Source: Asparagopsis taxiformis
Taxonomy: Eukaryota > Rhodophyta > Florideophyceae > Bonnemaisoniales > Bonnemaisoniaceae
NCBI GenBank assembly: GCA_030407315.1
Contig: JALQPE010000603.1
Coordinates: forward strand, 81,761 to 145,760
Direction of reading: 5' to 3'
DNA length: 64,000 nt
Below the pieces are notes generated by a model, which was not told the origin of the DNA, made no database searches, and saw only the letters and a program-made list of their open reading frames with translations. Positions within the stretch are counted from its first letter, which is position 1. Each line of letters opens with the position of its first letter. Positions 10,053-18,703 of this stretch are shown here, piece by piece. A program made the translations under genes and the position numbers.

Positions 10053-11563
10053 GTTCAGCACAACTTTCGAAACAGCCAAAGATATTTCACGCTTGCTCAA
10101 TTGTACACCATTTCCATTTGTTTTCCTCCGCTTCCTAGCCCCTCCGTCAATGCTTCCTGCAGGCTTGTTTCAACCTTCTCCAGTGGCACCATAAAAAACT
10201 TCTTCGATTATTTTGTCCGGAATGTACTTGTTCTCCTTCCAGACGTTGAACGCATTCGAATCGCGCCCTAAGCTCGAGCCTTCCGCTGTACGGCCTGTAC
10301 CCGACTTTTCCTTCTGAATGTTCCGCAGGAGAGACATCACCACTTGGAATCGAAGCTCGATGTTGTTCTTCCCGGTGTTGGATTGGAACACATCTCTCTT
10401 GTCATTGCTCTGCTTCGCAAACATCATTGCAGAGAGCAGCCTGCACCCACGGAGGTCGTAGATTCCGTGGTTGGTGTAAATTGTCGCCCCAGCATCAATC
10501 TTGTCGACCAGCAAAGGTACCACACTTCCAAATACTGCACACAGAAAATTGTAAGAAAACGATAGTTCTGCTGACTGCGAGATGCGCAAACGGTCCCTGT
10601 CCTTGTCAGTCATCCCCTTCTTCGAAGTGCCCTGATTCTGCTGTAATAAACCATCACAGATGCCTTTCACACCCTGTAGTTCCGTTACTATAAACTCGAC
10701 GCGACTCATCAGCTTTTCGATTTGCTGGCGTTGTGACGTTCGATCATCGTCAATTTCATCCATCCTCTCCCCAATACGACGAATTTCCCCAGTCACTGTC
10801 CTGAACCCCTCTCGAATAATCCCTACTAGGCAGTCATTTGGATTTTCCTCACGACGCTGAGATTCCATCTTCCGTCAAACTTCGCCTCTCGTTCCAATCG
10901 CAGAGTGTCACTCCAAACGCTTTTCCTGCAACGAGAATGCTAGCAATAGTAACAAATAATTCCAACTACTCTACTCATATCCTCGGAAAACGACCGATTT
11001 TCTCCTACCTTTTTGTAACGGTCATTTCCATGTGACCATGCATCCTCTACACTTCTCACTACTAGTAGCTTCAGAATAGTTTCCTCTCTTCTCTACTTGA
11101 ACTCACATGCGAACACATTGTACAACACTATCCTGGACAACTATTCCAATATTGAATCTCAGAAAATACCAATCACCAATTACTATCAAGGCAGTACTTG
11201 CAGGCAGTACAATTCACTGCCGCAGCCAGTATATTTTACTGCCTGATTCTAATGCCAGGTCATTTGCCAGGGCAGTACTGTATGGCAGTACATTCCATTG
11301 CAAAAATCATCAAAAATCACTGCATTGCACTACTGCCCTGTGGTACCAGCAAAAATTACTAGAATTTGCTATCGTACAGTACTGAATTCTGCTACATACC
11401 GTACTGCCAGGAAATTTTGTATTTTACTGCCTGCGGCACTAGAACTGAAAAAATTAAAATAGTAATTTTACTGCCTCAGGCACCAAATTGCTCAGGCAGT
11501 GTTTTTACTGCCTCAGGCAGTAAATTTACTACATTTTTTAATCTCTAACTCAGTAGTGTGTGG
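10053..11563 (-). mobile_element. Truncated copy of the coiled-coil / GGCAGTA element
   Basis: Nearly identical to 36795-38304 along its whole length, differing by scattered substitutions and single-base indels. It contains the 5' part of the element's gene (10170-10868), its upstream region and the GGCAGTA-rich terminus ending in TCAGTAGTGT. Similarity stops abruptly at about 10053 on the left and at 11563 on the right; the right breakpoint is shared with the other copy and so is a real element end. The left side has lost the rest of the gene. Confidence 0.85.
10170..10868 (-). pseudogene. Truncated copy of the 507-aa coiled-coil element gene
   Basis: Matches the N-terminal 232 residues of the product of 36086-37609. 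It starts at the same ATG (10868, MESQRREENPNDCL) and carries the same coiled-coil segment near residues 20-80. Its frame ends at a TGA at 10170 exactly where the other copy has CGA, a single C-to-T change. Homology continues for about 115 bp beyond this stop and then breaks off, so the gene is both nonsense-mutated and truncated. It is presumably non-functional, though a short coiled-coil protein could still be made and act as a dominant-negative partner. Confidence 0.85.
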
Positions 11564-13074
11564 TCCAGATGCGTTATCCCAATCTCGTTGCGGCGCTCGG
11601 AATTGTTCAGCTCACGCAACACGTCGTCGAGAACAGGATGCTTCAGCGTTGCTATAGCCAAACGCGTCCACCGCCGGGCCGTGTTCGTTGAATTCATCAT
11701 CCCCATGAACTGCGCCTCGAACAATGTTCGGATGACATCAGACTCACGCAAGTCGCCAGCGTTTTCCACGTTATTTGCAACAGCAATCGTACGGATGAAC
11801 TGCTGGATGGACGACAAGATTCGAACCAGGGAGCGTTCCGTCAGTTGCGTCCCAGTCGTATGGTTCGACTCTGCGCTCTTGTGGATGATCTCATGAGGCT
11901 GAAGATCACTGTTGTCCTTGCGGCGAAGGTAGTACACATCCAGAGGCTGAGTAACCCAGCGCAAGCGGTTTGCGTCCTGTGGCAGCTTGGTTCTGTGCAT
12001 ACGGGTGAGGCGCGTGAAGTCATCCGCAATGCTATGCATAGCATTGAGACGATGCAGTCCGTCGATCACGGTCACGTTCGCATTGGCATGGAATTTGCCA
12101 TTCTGGAACAGACGCGTGGCGGCGGACAGATGCGTGTTCTGCGACCTCAGAACCGTCACAGTGATACGCGAAGAGCTCACATACCCCACCGCCAACATAT
12201 TGTTGCGCAGGTCCTCCACGTGGTCTTCTTTCACATCGCGAAGGGTCACGGCCGGTTCCACTAGCTGCCTCACCAACACAGTCGCTCCTTCTCCGACGTA
12301 ATCCAACGTCACAAACTTGGGCACCGTAATTTGCGTCCCCTGCTGCTCACGAATGCTTTCCGCCACCTCCGGTTCGTCGTCCACCTCGGTTACGTCCTGC
12401 GTAGTAGCTTCGGTGACGTTGGAGCGAGCAGGGTGCTTCGTGCCTCCACTGGAGGCTCTGGCAGAGCGAGCAGGGTGCTTCGTGCCTCCACTGGAGGGTC
12501 TCGCAGAGCGAGCAGGGCGCTTCTTGCCTCCCGAAACCGGAATGGAGCGTACTGGATGCTTCGTACCCCCCGAACCAGTGATTTCGCCTGCTGGACCGGT
12601 ACTGGGCATCCGTCCCGAGCTGGCCTGGTTCGTCGCTGCGTTGAAGTTTGACGCTGCAGGAGGGGTACGAATGTCGCTAGGGCCATCCTCCGCAGCGGTG
12701 CGAATCATCCGAGTATCCCAAGGGTAAAACGCCGCGGCGTATGCTCCACCCATCGTCTCCGGCGGTCCCTCGGCGCCATCAAACATGTACGGGAACGGGA
12801 GGTCTTTGAACTTGTCCTTAGTCGCAATGTTGCGCACGACGATGTAGTCGGCCTCGTCGGTTTCCGGCAGCTTGTGGTTGTGCAGCGTGCGCTGAAGGCC
12901 AACATCGCCACCAGCAGTGCTCACCGAAGCCGTCCCTATATGTACAGCCGCACCGTCCACGTCCGCAAACAAGTCGACATCGACGCCGTGCTTGAGTCCG
13001 CGCGACTCCGCTGACGCGCTCACTTGATCGCCGCAAACCGTTGAAAACAAACTGCTGAAATGCGTATCCGCCAT
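11545..13074 (-). CDS. ParB-like-domain protein, 509 aa (ParB-like protein 1)
   Basis: An intact frame from ATG 13074 to 11545. The N-terminal 160 residues are acidic and unrecognised. At about residues 165-218 there are four imperfect copies of a basic SGGTKHPARSA-type repeat, perhaps a non-specific DNA-binding tail. The C-terminal half resembles the ParB/Srx fold: a segment around VKEDHVEDLRNNMLAVGYV corresponds to ParB box I, and VIDGLHRLNAM at about 333-343 corresponds to the G-x-x-R box II. A helical region follows (ESNHTTGTQLTERSLVRIL). ParB-family proteins bind DNA or hydrolyse NTPs/CTP; activity here is unproven. The last five residues are encoded by the end of an inserted mobile element, so the original C-terminus is lost. 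The gene is divergent to the methyltransferase-SET gene and looks GC-richer than its surroundings. Confidence 0.65.
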   Translation of the reverse strand: MADTHFSSLFSTVCGDQVSASAESRGLKHGVDVDLFADVDGAAVHIGTASVSTAGGDVGLQRTLHNHKLPETDEADYIVVRNIATKDKFKDLPFPYMFDGAEGPPETMGGAYAAAFYPWDTRMIRTAAEDGPSDIRTPPAASNFNAATNQASSGRMPSTGPAGEITGSGGTKHPVRSIPVSGGKKRPARSARPSSGGTKHPARSARASSGGTKHPARSNVTEATTQDVTEVDDEPEVAESIREQQGTQITVPKFVTLDYVGEGATVLVRQLVEPAVTLRDVKEDHVEDLRNNMLAVGYVSSSRITVTVLRSQNTHLSAATRLFQNGKFHANANVTVIDGLHRLNAMHSIADDFTRLTRMHRTKLPQDANRLRWVTQPLDVYYLRRKDNSDLQPHEIIHKSAESNHTTGTQLTERSLVRILSSIQQFIRTIAVANNVENAGDLRESDVIRTLFEAQFMGMMNSTNTARRWTRLAIATLKHPVLDDVLRELNNSERRNEIGITHLDHTLLS

Positions 13075-13358
13075 GGTTGTTGAGCTGGAAAGTAAAAAGA
13101 GATGGTTGACGTTGACGTATTGGAGTGATGTGGATGGTATGTTTCACGTTAAGTTGAAGAATGGTCGTGAACGCCAATCGCTGGAAATAATAACACAATA
13201 CAACCGAAATTTTGTTAGGTACAGACCTATCGTGACCGCTGGAATGCAAGAGAGGCAATCCAGATGTGAGTGTCCGTTCGGAACGGGCCCGAGTCGGGCT
13301 CTCGAAACCTGACGAGGTGGCGTGAAGCAGGCAGTGTCCTTGATGTGTAATGTGTTAA

Positions 13359-13595
13359 AATTACAGCTGTCAAGCTAGGCGGCTTTTGGGGCGGCTGCGA
13401 GAACCCCTTTATCCGGGGAACACCCTGATTTGAGTTAAAATTTGGGCTATTCTCAAAAACATGCACATGTGAACATGTTTTTGAGATGGGGGTGTGCCGT
13501 ACGGCACAATCGACCCGCTGAAATCAAGGTTTTTTACAATATTTTTGCTGCCCGAAATTCTACAATTTCTGGGCTGGCCAGCAATGCAATAGCTA
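13359..13595 (+). repeat. Left outer TIR of the methyltransferase-SET element
   Basis: Starts AATTACAGCTGTCAAGCT and contains an almost symmetrical hairpin (CTCAAAAACATG with CATGTTTTTGAG), the TGTGCCGTACGGCACA palindrome at 13493-13508, and an AT-rich stretch. It matches the reverse complement of 18704-18938, including the outermost segment that the internal copy lacks. Confidence 0.8.
13493..13508. promoter_or_regulatory. 16-bp perfect palindrome conserved in TIR, possible protein-binding site
   Basis: TGTGCCGTACGGCACA is perfectly symmetric and is retained unchanged in all three arm copies (also 14797-14812 and 18804-18819), while flanking bases vary. A 16-bp perfect palindrome is the form of a dimer-binding site; transposase or a ParB-like protein are candidates. 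Function is inference. Confidence 0.45.
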
Positions 13596-13974
13596 TCTGC
13601 TCTAAACCGATTCTAACAAGCAGAAAGAATCCTCTCCTTCATGACGATGCTCTGGAATTGAGTGCAATGCAACGGACTCCCTCCAAGAGAACGACAAAGC
13701 ATCGTCTTTTCCAAGGCATTTCCGTAGGAAAAATAATCGAAAAACATATTTGACTTTAACCTAACAGCTATCGCGAGCACCGTACTCAGCTATATTTCCT
13801 CTGTGATTTCCTTCCTCCAACCAATCAATAGCCGCTTGGTCACAGGCTTAAAAGCCTTCCACTATCTGTCCTATCCATCGAAGACCCTCGGAAGGTTCGA
13901 TCCAGGCCTTGATCACCCATGATGGGTGTGCAACCCGAGAAATTGAAAATGGAACATATTGCGACAGGGACGAG

Positions 13975-14432
13975 ATGTCATTCAATGAAAGAGAAGTTCT
14001 CTTTCGTTTACTTTTCTCTAACAAGATTCTAAACGTCTACGGAGCGGAACAAACCCTATGTCGTGCGTACGTTTTCATCCCGGAGAGATGTGGATGTGAG
14101 GTAAGACGCAGTGGTGATGTCGTGTTGATTCCCACAGACGGAGGTGGAGGAGGTGGCTACGGAGGAAGCCTGGAGAACTTCTCCGGTACTGACATCTCAC
14201 ATGTTGAGAACATGTGAGATGTCAGTACCCATGGATGAGAAGAAACACATGTTCAGGTCCGGTTCGGATATTGTTGCCATTAACGGAGGCGGAGGAGGCG
14301 GCTACGGTGGAAGCCTGGAGAGCATGTGAGATGTCAGTACCCATGGATCACAAGAAGAACATGTTGAGGTGCGGTTCGGATATTCTTTCCATTAACGGAG
14401 GTGGAGGAGGCTATGGTGGAAGCCTGGAGAAG
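13975..14432 (+). CDS. Gly-rich repeat ORF, probably spliced or decayed
   Basis: The first frame runs to 14217, with an ATG at 13975 (the frame is open back to 13909). It reads NEREVLFRLLFSNKILNVYG, then a Cys-containing stretch and a GGGGGGYGGSLE motif. The same Gly-rich motif recurs in the sequence downstream at about 14283 and 14395 but in different short frames separated by stops, so either small introns or frame-breaking mutations divide it. No family is recognised. It lies inside the TIR element upstream of the methyltransferase-SET gene and on the same strand. Confidence 0.3.
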
Positions 14433-14480
14433 AATAGAATAGTCCTATACCCATGGATCACAAGAAGACGTTGTTGGGCT
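14138..14480 (+). repeat. Tandem repeats of about 112-145 bp around a Gly-rich coding motif
   Basis: Units start ACGGAGG(T/C)GGAGGAGG at 14138, 14283 and 14395 and carry GATGTCAGTACCCATGGAT and GGTTCGGATATT blocks; a partial fourth follows. The first unit holds an extra inverted stretch that creates a hairpin with 21-nt perfect arms and a 3-nt loop at 14185-14229. Confidence 0.85.
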
Positions 14481-14721
14481 CCTTTTCGAAGCCCATTCGT
14501 CTCTTGAATAAATTTAGCACCCGAATCATATACGATTGCCGAGTTGACACCCCGTATGTCTCGTTGGTAGAAATAGCAGGGGTTCCACCACTCAGCTGGC
14601 GGGAAGTAGTTACTGATTATATGAGATATGGCTTAGCTCCCGCCAAAACCGATAGCTCTGGGCTCAGGTTCTCCAAATGTGGTTATACGAATGTGTTCTG
14701 ACAATGGTACAAGACGAATAT

Positions 14722-14909
14722 CTGCATCCTGATTTGAATTAAAATTTGGGCTATTCTCAGAAACATGCACATGTGAACATGTTTTTGAGATGGGGATGTG
14801 CCGTACGGCACAGTCGACCACCGAAATCGATGTTTTTTGCAATATTTTTTCTGCCCGAAATTGTAGAATTTCTGGTCTGGCCAGCAATGCATCTGAGCTG
14901 GACATCCCC
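14722..14909 (+). repeat. Internal duplicate of the TIR arm
   Basis: Same orientation as the left outer arm and closely similar from CCTGATTTGAATT through the hairpin, the conserved 16-bp palindrome and GGCCAGCAATGCA, but without the outermost TTACAGCTGTC segment. Its inner end (GAGCTGGACATCC) matches the right arm better than the left outer arm does. Confidence 0.85.
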
Positions 14910-14970
14910 ACGTCCAGTGGCCCTCCGGATGTCGCTCACCTGGTAAGCGTGATGCACCTGTGACAACCTA

Positions 14971-15000
14971 TGTGACTGCAGTCACAGCCGCCATGGCGGC
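14971..15000. promoter_or_regulatory. Two abutting perfect palindromes upstream of the methyltransferase-SET gene
   Basis: TGTGACTGCAGTCACA (14971-14986) is followed with no gap by GCCGCCATGGCGGC (14987-15000). They lie about 260 bp before the start codon and could be operator-like binding sites for dimeric factors. Role not shown by sequence alone. Confidence 0.4.
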
Positions 15001-15257
15001 CGTGCAGTACAACACTCAAAGACAGGGAATCACAATCTTTTTAAAATTTTTCTCTACCACGTATCCGTCACAACTTATTACCTACACCGGTTACGGGTTT
15101 CAAGACCTTTCCAGTGCTGTGTACCCGTATATTCTGTTCCGTTCGATATCAACCAGTGTTCCTCACGAAAGAGTGCAAACGTCACGAGATACGTCGTCAA
15201 ATTTGACTGTCTCGCCGTGCGGTCGCCATCCTGTACCGAATTTCCACTCATTCCATT

Positions 15258-18200
15258 ATGACGAATAAGCGCAGGCGCAACAGCAATCCGATCGTTGACG
15301 ACGCAACCGTGCCAATTCTGCGCGAACCCGCTAGCCCTTGGGAGGATTCTAGTGACATGGGTACACGTCGAAACGTAAGTCGCGCCGCCCGCGAAACTAC
15401 TCTCGCTGGCAAAGACTTCCTCCGCCTCTTGCTGGATTTATTCGCCCACTCAAGTTTCGCAGACTTGACCGACAAGCCGGGAGGTTTCACATACGCAGAC
15501 CTTGGCGCTTGGGTTGCGCAGGGCACGGAAGAACAATTTGTGGCGCTGCAAGGTCGACTCAGCATAGCCTTCAGCGGTCGTTCGAAGAATGCTGGAGTCG
15601 AGGCGGATGTTGCCGAAATCGTCATGGCAGAGATGAACGTTGAGCGAGCCAAGCAGATTGTTCGTCTGGCATTACCGATTGCCGAGTTTTCAAGACAGGA
15701 TGAGCGTATCGGGCAATGGGTTGAGCACTGCATCCTTTCTGGGATCGTGCCGCAGACCTTCCTTATTGGATGTAACATGCTTCCTTCGCCACTACAGGCG
15801 CCGCAGCGCGGGGAACCAAGCGCCTTCGTTCTTGCTCCACCGGAAACGTTCGAGGTATTGATGTATTTCCAAGCGTTGTCTATCATCCGAAATCACAACA
15901 AGAACCTGCCGCGTCGCCGAATAGGAGATGCGGCCGAAGAGGGGAACGAAACCGCACGCGTCCCAGCCCATCGGAAAAGCACTAATCGAGCTTGTTACGT
16001 GGTTCAAGTTTTGTACCATGCTTGGACCGATGTGGCCTTCGCCGCAAAGTTTTCCAGCTTCGAAGAGTTGATGGCGCCGTACATCATTTTCGACAGCAGT
16101 GAGCATTGGTTTGACGTGCTCGATGAAGGTCTATTCGCACCGATGGAGCAGAAGCTAGATCTCTACCACGACAAAGCTCCCCTATCTCATCCTGATGGAT
16201 ATGGTGGAAAAGTAGAGACAAGAACCAGTGCGCAGCACAGTGCATTTAGGGACCTTGTGAGGAAGTTCTTCGACCGGTTGCAGTTTCTTATCGTCAACCC
16301 GGACCTGTACACCTGGCCGGAGTCCGACCGCTGGGGGGCGCTGGAAATATACTTGTCAAGCGGAAATCCGGACAAGCTGCCAGCGTACTTTGACACCCTC
16401 GACGAAGACGTTATGGCTGTCCTCCGCCCGGCACCACAAGCCGCGGACGCAGAAAAGGTCCCCAAGCCGGTTGATGACACTCCCACTCGTCGCAACACAG
16501 GAGGGAGAGGTTTGGTTCCGTCGACAAGACACACAACCAGGCTTCAACTTGGACCTGGGAGGACCAGTCTTACTGCCCAAGGGCCGTCTCCCCCGTCACC
16601 GTCACCCCATGCGACAGAAGAGCAGGAAAGTGAAGGGCAGGCTCTCGCAAAGGACTTTCTTTCGAAAATGAGTCAGTATTGCCGGGTGTACGACGTCCCT
16701 TTCGAAGATTTGGTCAGTGCCGACGAGAGCCGAGAACACGTGCCCATCACGGGCAACGTTCAGCTCATTCTGACTGATCCGCCCTACAATGTTCGTCGTA
16801 AGAGGAACGATTCCAACTCTTCGTACGACAGGCTAACTGCAGAAGATATGCAGGCTAGCATCGAAGTGTTTGACGAGCTGTTGCGCCCCGGTGGCCACGG
16901 CATCGTGTTCTGCTCCGTTTTGCAGTTCTACGAATGGTTCCATTACTTGGAAACGTACAAAGGACAGCAGTCAGAAGGCCCAACCGATGCTGCTGCCAGT
17001 GATGACGGGTCGGATGAAGAAGAGGTTACGTCCATGAATTCGGACTCCGAAGCATCGCAGCACAGTGGCGAAGAAAGTGTTGATGAGGAGGATGAGGAGG
17101 ACGAGGAGGAGGAGGACGTCGTTCGGAATTCAGTTTTCTTCGTTGACGAGGTACCTCTGTTGTTTGTCCGACTACCTGGGCACCTCTATCAAATACCGGG
17201 GCGGAAGAGGTACCAACGCATGAACATAGCAGAGGTCGCTATCCACTTCTGGAAGCGAGGTGTTCCGTTCAAGACCGGAAGCGAGATGGTGGCCTATAGG
17301 AACCACGGATACATGGACGGCACGTACCCGGCGTGGTGCAACGTCACCATCAATATGCCCGCCATCGATTCGAATGAGATGGTGTGGCGAACAAGGAGCA
17401 CAACCGGTGCTACGGTCAGAGTTCGTGCAGAGCAGAAGAGCGTCGCTCTCATGATGGAGTTGATCAGCCAGCATTCACAGCCTGGTGATATTGTTGTCGA
17501 TCCATTCTCTGGCACTTTCGCAACGGGAAAAGCAGCTATGAGCTTGCCTGAGCACCGTGTTTTCGTCGGCAGTGACATGGACAAATTGTGTGTGGCACGA
17601 TCGCTTCCAAAGCTGTGTGCAGTCATGTCACGTGTAATTCTTTCAAACAACACTGACATGAGGGTCACGACAGAAGCGAAACAGAGTGCTGAGAAGTTCT
17701 TGGCGTCCCCCTCTGTCACGATGCGTACGCAGAGGGAACGCAGGATCATCGAACCCCCACCTGGCCTTCCCCTGTACCAGAGGTTCCCGAAATATATTCG
17801 GCAGTACCTCTGGCAGCTGTGCCCAGAGTCGATTGCGTCGCACGAGCACATGGAAAAACCGGTACATTATTGGCCACCTTCCCTGCGCCGCTGGTTGCAA
17901 ACTGAAAACCCTCGCGTGATGCGGGCACACGATTGTGTTGCGAAAAAATTGAGCGTTCGACCATCGCTGATTAAGCATCCAAATGCAGGAAGAGGGCTCT
18001 TCGCTGAACAGACATTTAATGTTGGCGACGAAGTATGTGCATACTACGGAACTGTTGTGTACTCTGATATGAGCAAGGAGTCGATGAGGTTCGCGTACGG
18101 AGAGGGTCACATGGCGATAACGAAGGAAACATTCTTGATGTATGCCATCAAGCTGTATGCAACAGCGGAGGACGACGAAAACATCGAGCATCCAATTTGG

Positions 18201-18461
18201 ATTGTTCCGGCTCCGTTCTGTTCGGCGCAGTTCATCAACGACCCGCGGTATTTGCGAGGTGAGGACACTCCGGCGGAAGACACCAGGCGGATGGCCAACG
18301 TCGAGTTTGTCGAGAACTACAGCAGCGGTTCGACGGGGAAGAAGCTCAAGGCGAAGGACCTAGAAAATCCGAAGATCATTGTAGTACGTGCAATCCGCGA
18401 TATCCGTCCGGGGCAGGAGCTCTACGTTCATTATGGGACAGCGTTTAGAGCATGGAATTAG
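15258..18461 (+). CDS. DNA N6-adenine/N4-cytosine methyltransferase fused to a SET domain, 1067 aa
   Basis: One intact frame from ATG 15258. Residues 1-480 are mostly helical and unrecognised. The middle is a beta-class DNA methyltransferase: motif IV DPPY at 507-510 precedes motif I DPFSGT at 748-753, with the preceding EQKSVALMMELISQ helix and PGDIVVDPF strand as in the N6/N4 methylase family. A long acidic Asp/Glu insertion (about 575-622) sits between the two halves. The C-terminus is a SET lysine-methyltransferase domain: GRGLF at 911-915, INDP at 993-996 in place of the usual NHS motif, and HYG at 1058-1060. DPPY predicts adenine-N6 or cytosine-N4 methylation using S-adenosylmethionine. 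Both catalytic domains look intact. The gene is inside a TIR element and has AATAAA 32 nt after the stop. Which substrate is used is unknown. Confidence 0.9.
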   Translation: MTNKRRRNSNPIVDDATVPILREPASPWEDSSDMGTRRNVSRAARETTLAGKDFLRLLLDLFAHSSFADLTDKPGGFTYADLGAWVAQGTEEQFVALQGRLSIAFSGRSKNAGVEADVAEIVMAEMNVERAKQIVRLALPIAEFSRQDERIGQWVEHCILSGIVPQTFLIGCNMLPSPLQAPQRGEPSAFVLAPPETFEVLMYFQALSIIRNHNKNLPRRRIGDAAEEGNETARVPAHRKSTNRACYVVQVLYHAWTDVAFAAKFSSFEELMAPYIIFDSSEHWFDVLDEGLFAPMEQKLDLYHDKAPLSHPDGYGGKVETRTSAQHSAFRDLVRKFFDRLQFLIVNPDLYTWPESDRWGALEIYLSSGNPDKLPAYFDTLDEDVMAVLRPAPQAADAEKVPKPVDDTPTRRNTGGRGLVPSTRHTTRLQLGPGRTSLTAQGPSPPSPSPHATEEQESEGQALAKDFLSKMSQYCRVYDVPFEDLVSADESREHVPITGNVQLILTDPPYNVRRKRNDSNSSYDRLTAEDMQASIEVFDELLRPGGHGIVFCSVLQFYEWFHYLETYKGQQSEGPTDAAASDDGSDEEEVTSMNSDSEASQHSGEESVDEEDEEDEEEEDVVRNSVFFVDEVPLLFVRLPGHLYQIPGRKRYQRMNIAEVAIHFWKRGVPFKTGSEMVAYRNHGYMDGTYPAWCNVTINMPAIDSNEMVWRTRSTTGATVRVRAEQKSVALMMELISQHSQPGDIVVDPFSGTFATGKAAMSLPEHRVFVGSDMDKLCVARSLPKLCAVMSRVILSNNTDMRVTTEAKQSAEKFLASPSVTMRTQRERRIIEPPPGLPLYQRFPKYIRQYLWQLCPESIASHEHMEKPVHYWPPSLRRWLQTENPRVMRAHDCVAKKLSVRPSLIKHPNAGRGLFAEQTFNVGDEVCAYYGTVVYSDMSKESMRFAYGEGHMAITKETFLMYAIKLYATAEDDENIEHPIWIVPAPFCSAQFINDPRYLRGEDTPAEDTRRMANVEFVENYSSGSTGKKLKAKDLENPKIIVVRAIRDIRPGQELYVHYGTAFRAWN

Positions 18462-18492
18462 GGTCACGAAAGATGTTTTCATTTCGACTACA

Positions 18493-18498
18493 AATAAA
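18493..18498 (+). terminator. Polyadenylation signal AATAAA
   Basis: Lies about 30 nt downstream of the methyltransferase-SET stop codon, a suitable position for 3'-end formation. Confidence 0.5.
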
Positions 18499-18703
18499 GC
18501 TACGTTCCAGAGTTGAAGTATATCATATAATGCAGCATGTCCAGCCACCATTAGTCCAGGGTGAAACCTATTCAGCAGTACTCGCCTGTCAAAAACCAAT
18601 CGTTCACACTCTAGGTGCACTTCGTCCGAGCAGTGAACCTGACTGCTTGGTTGCTGTTATGCGTGCAGATGCAAAATACAAGACCAAGTTGAAATGGACG
18701 CCC

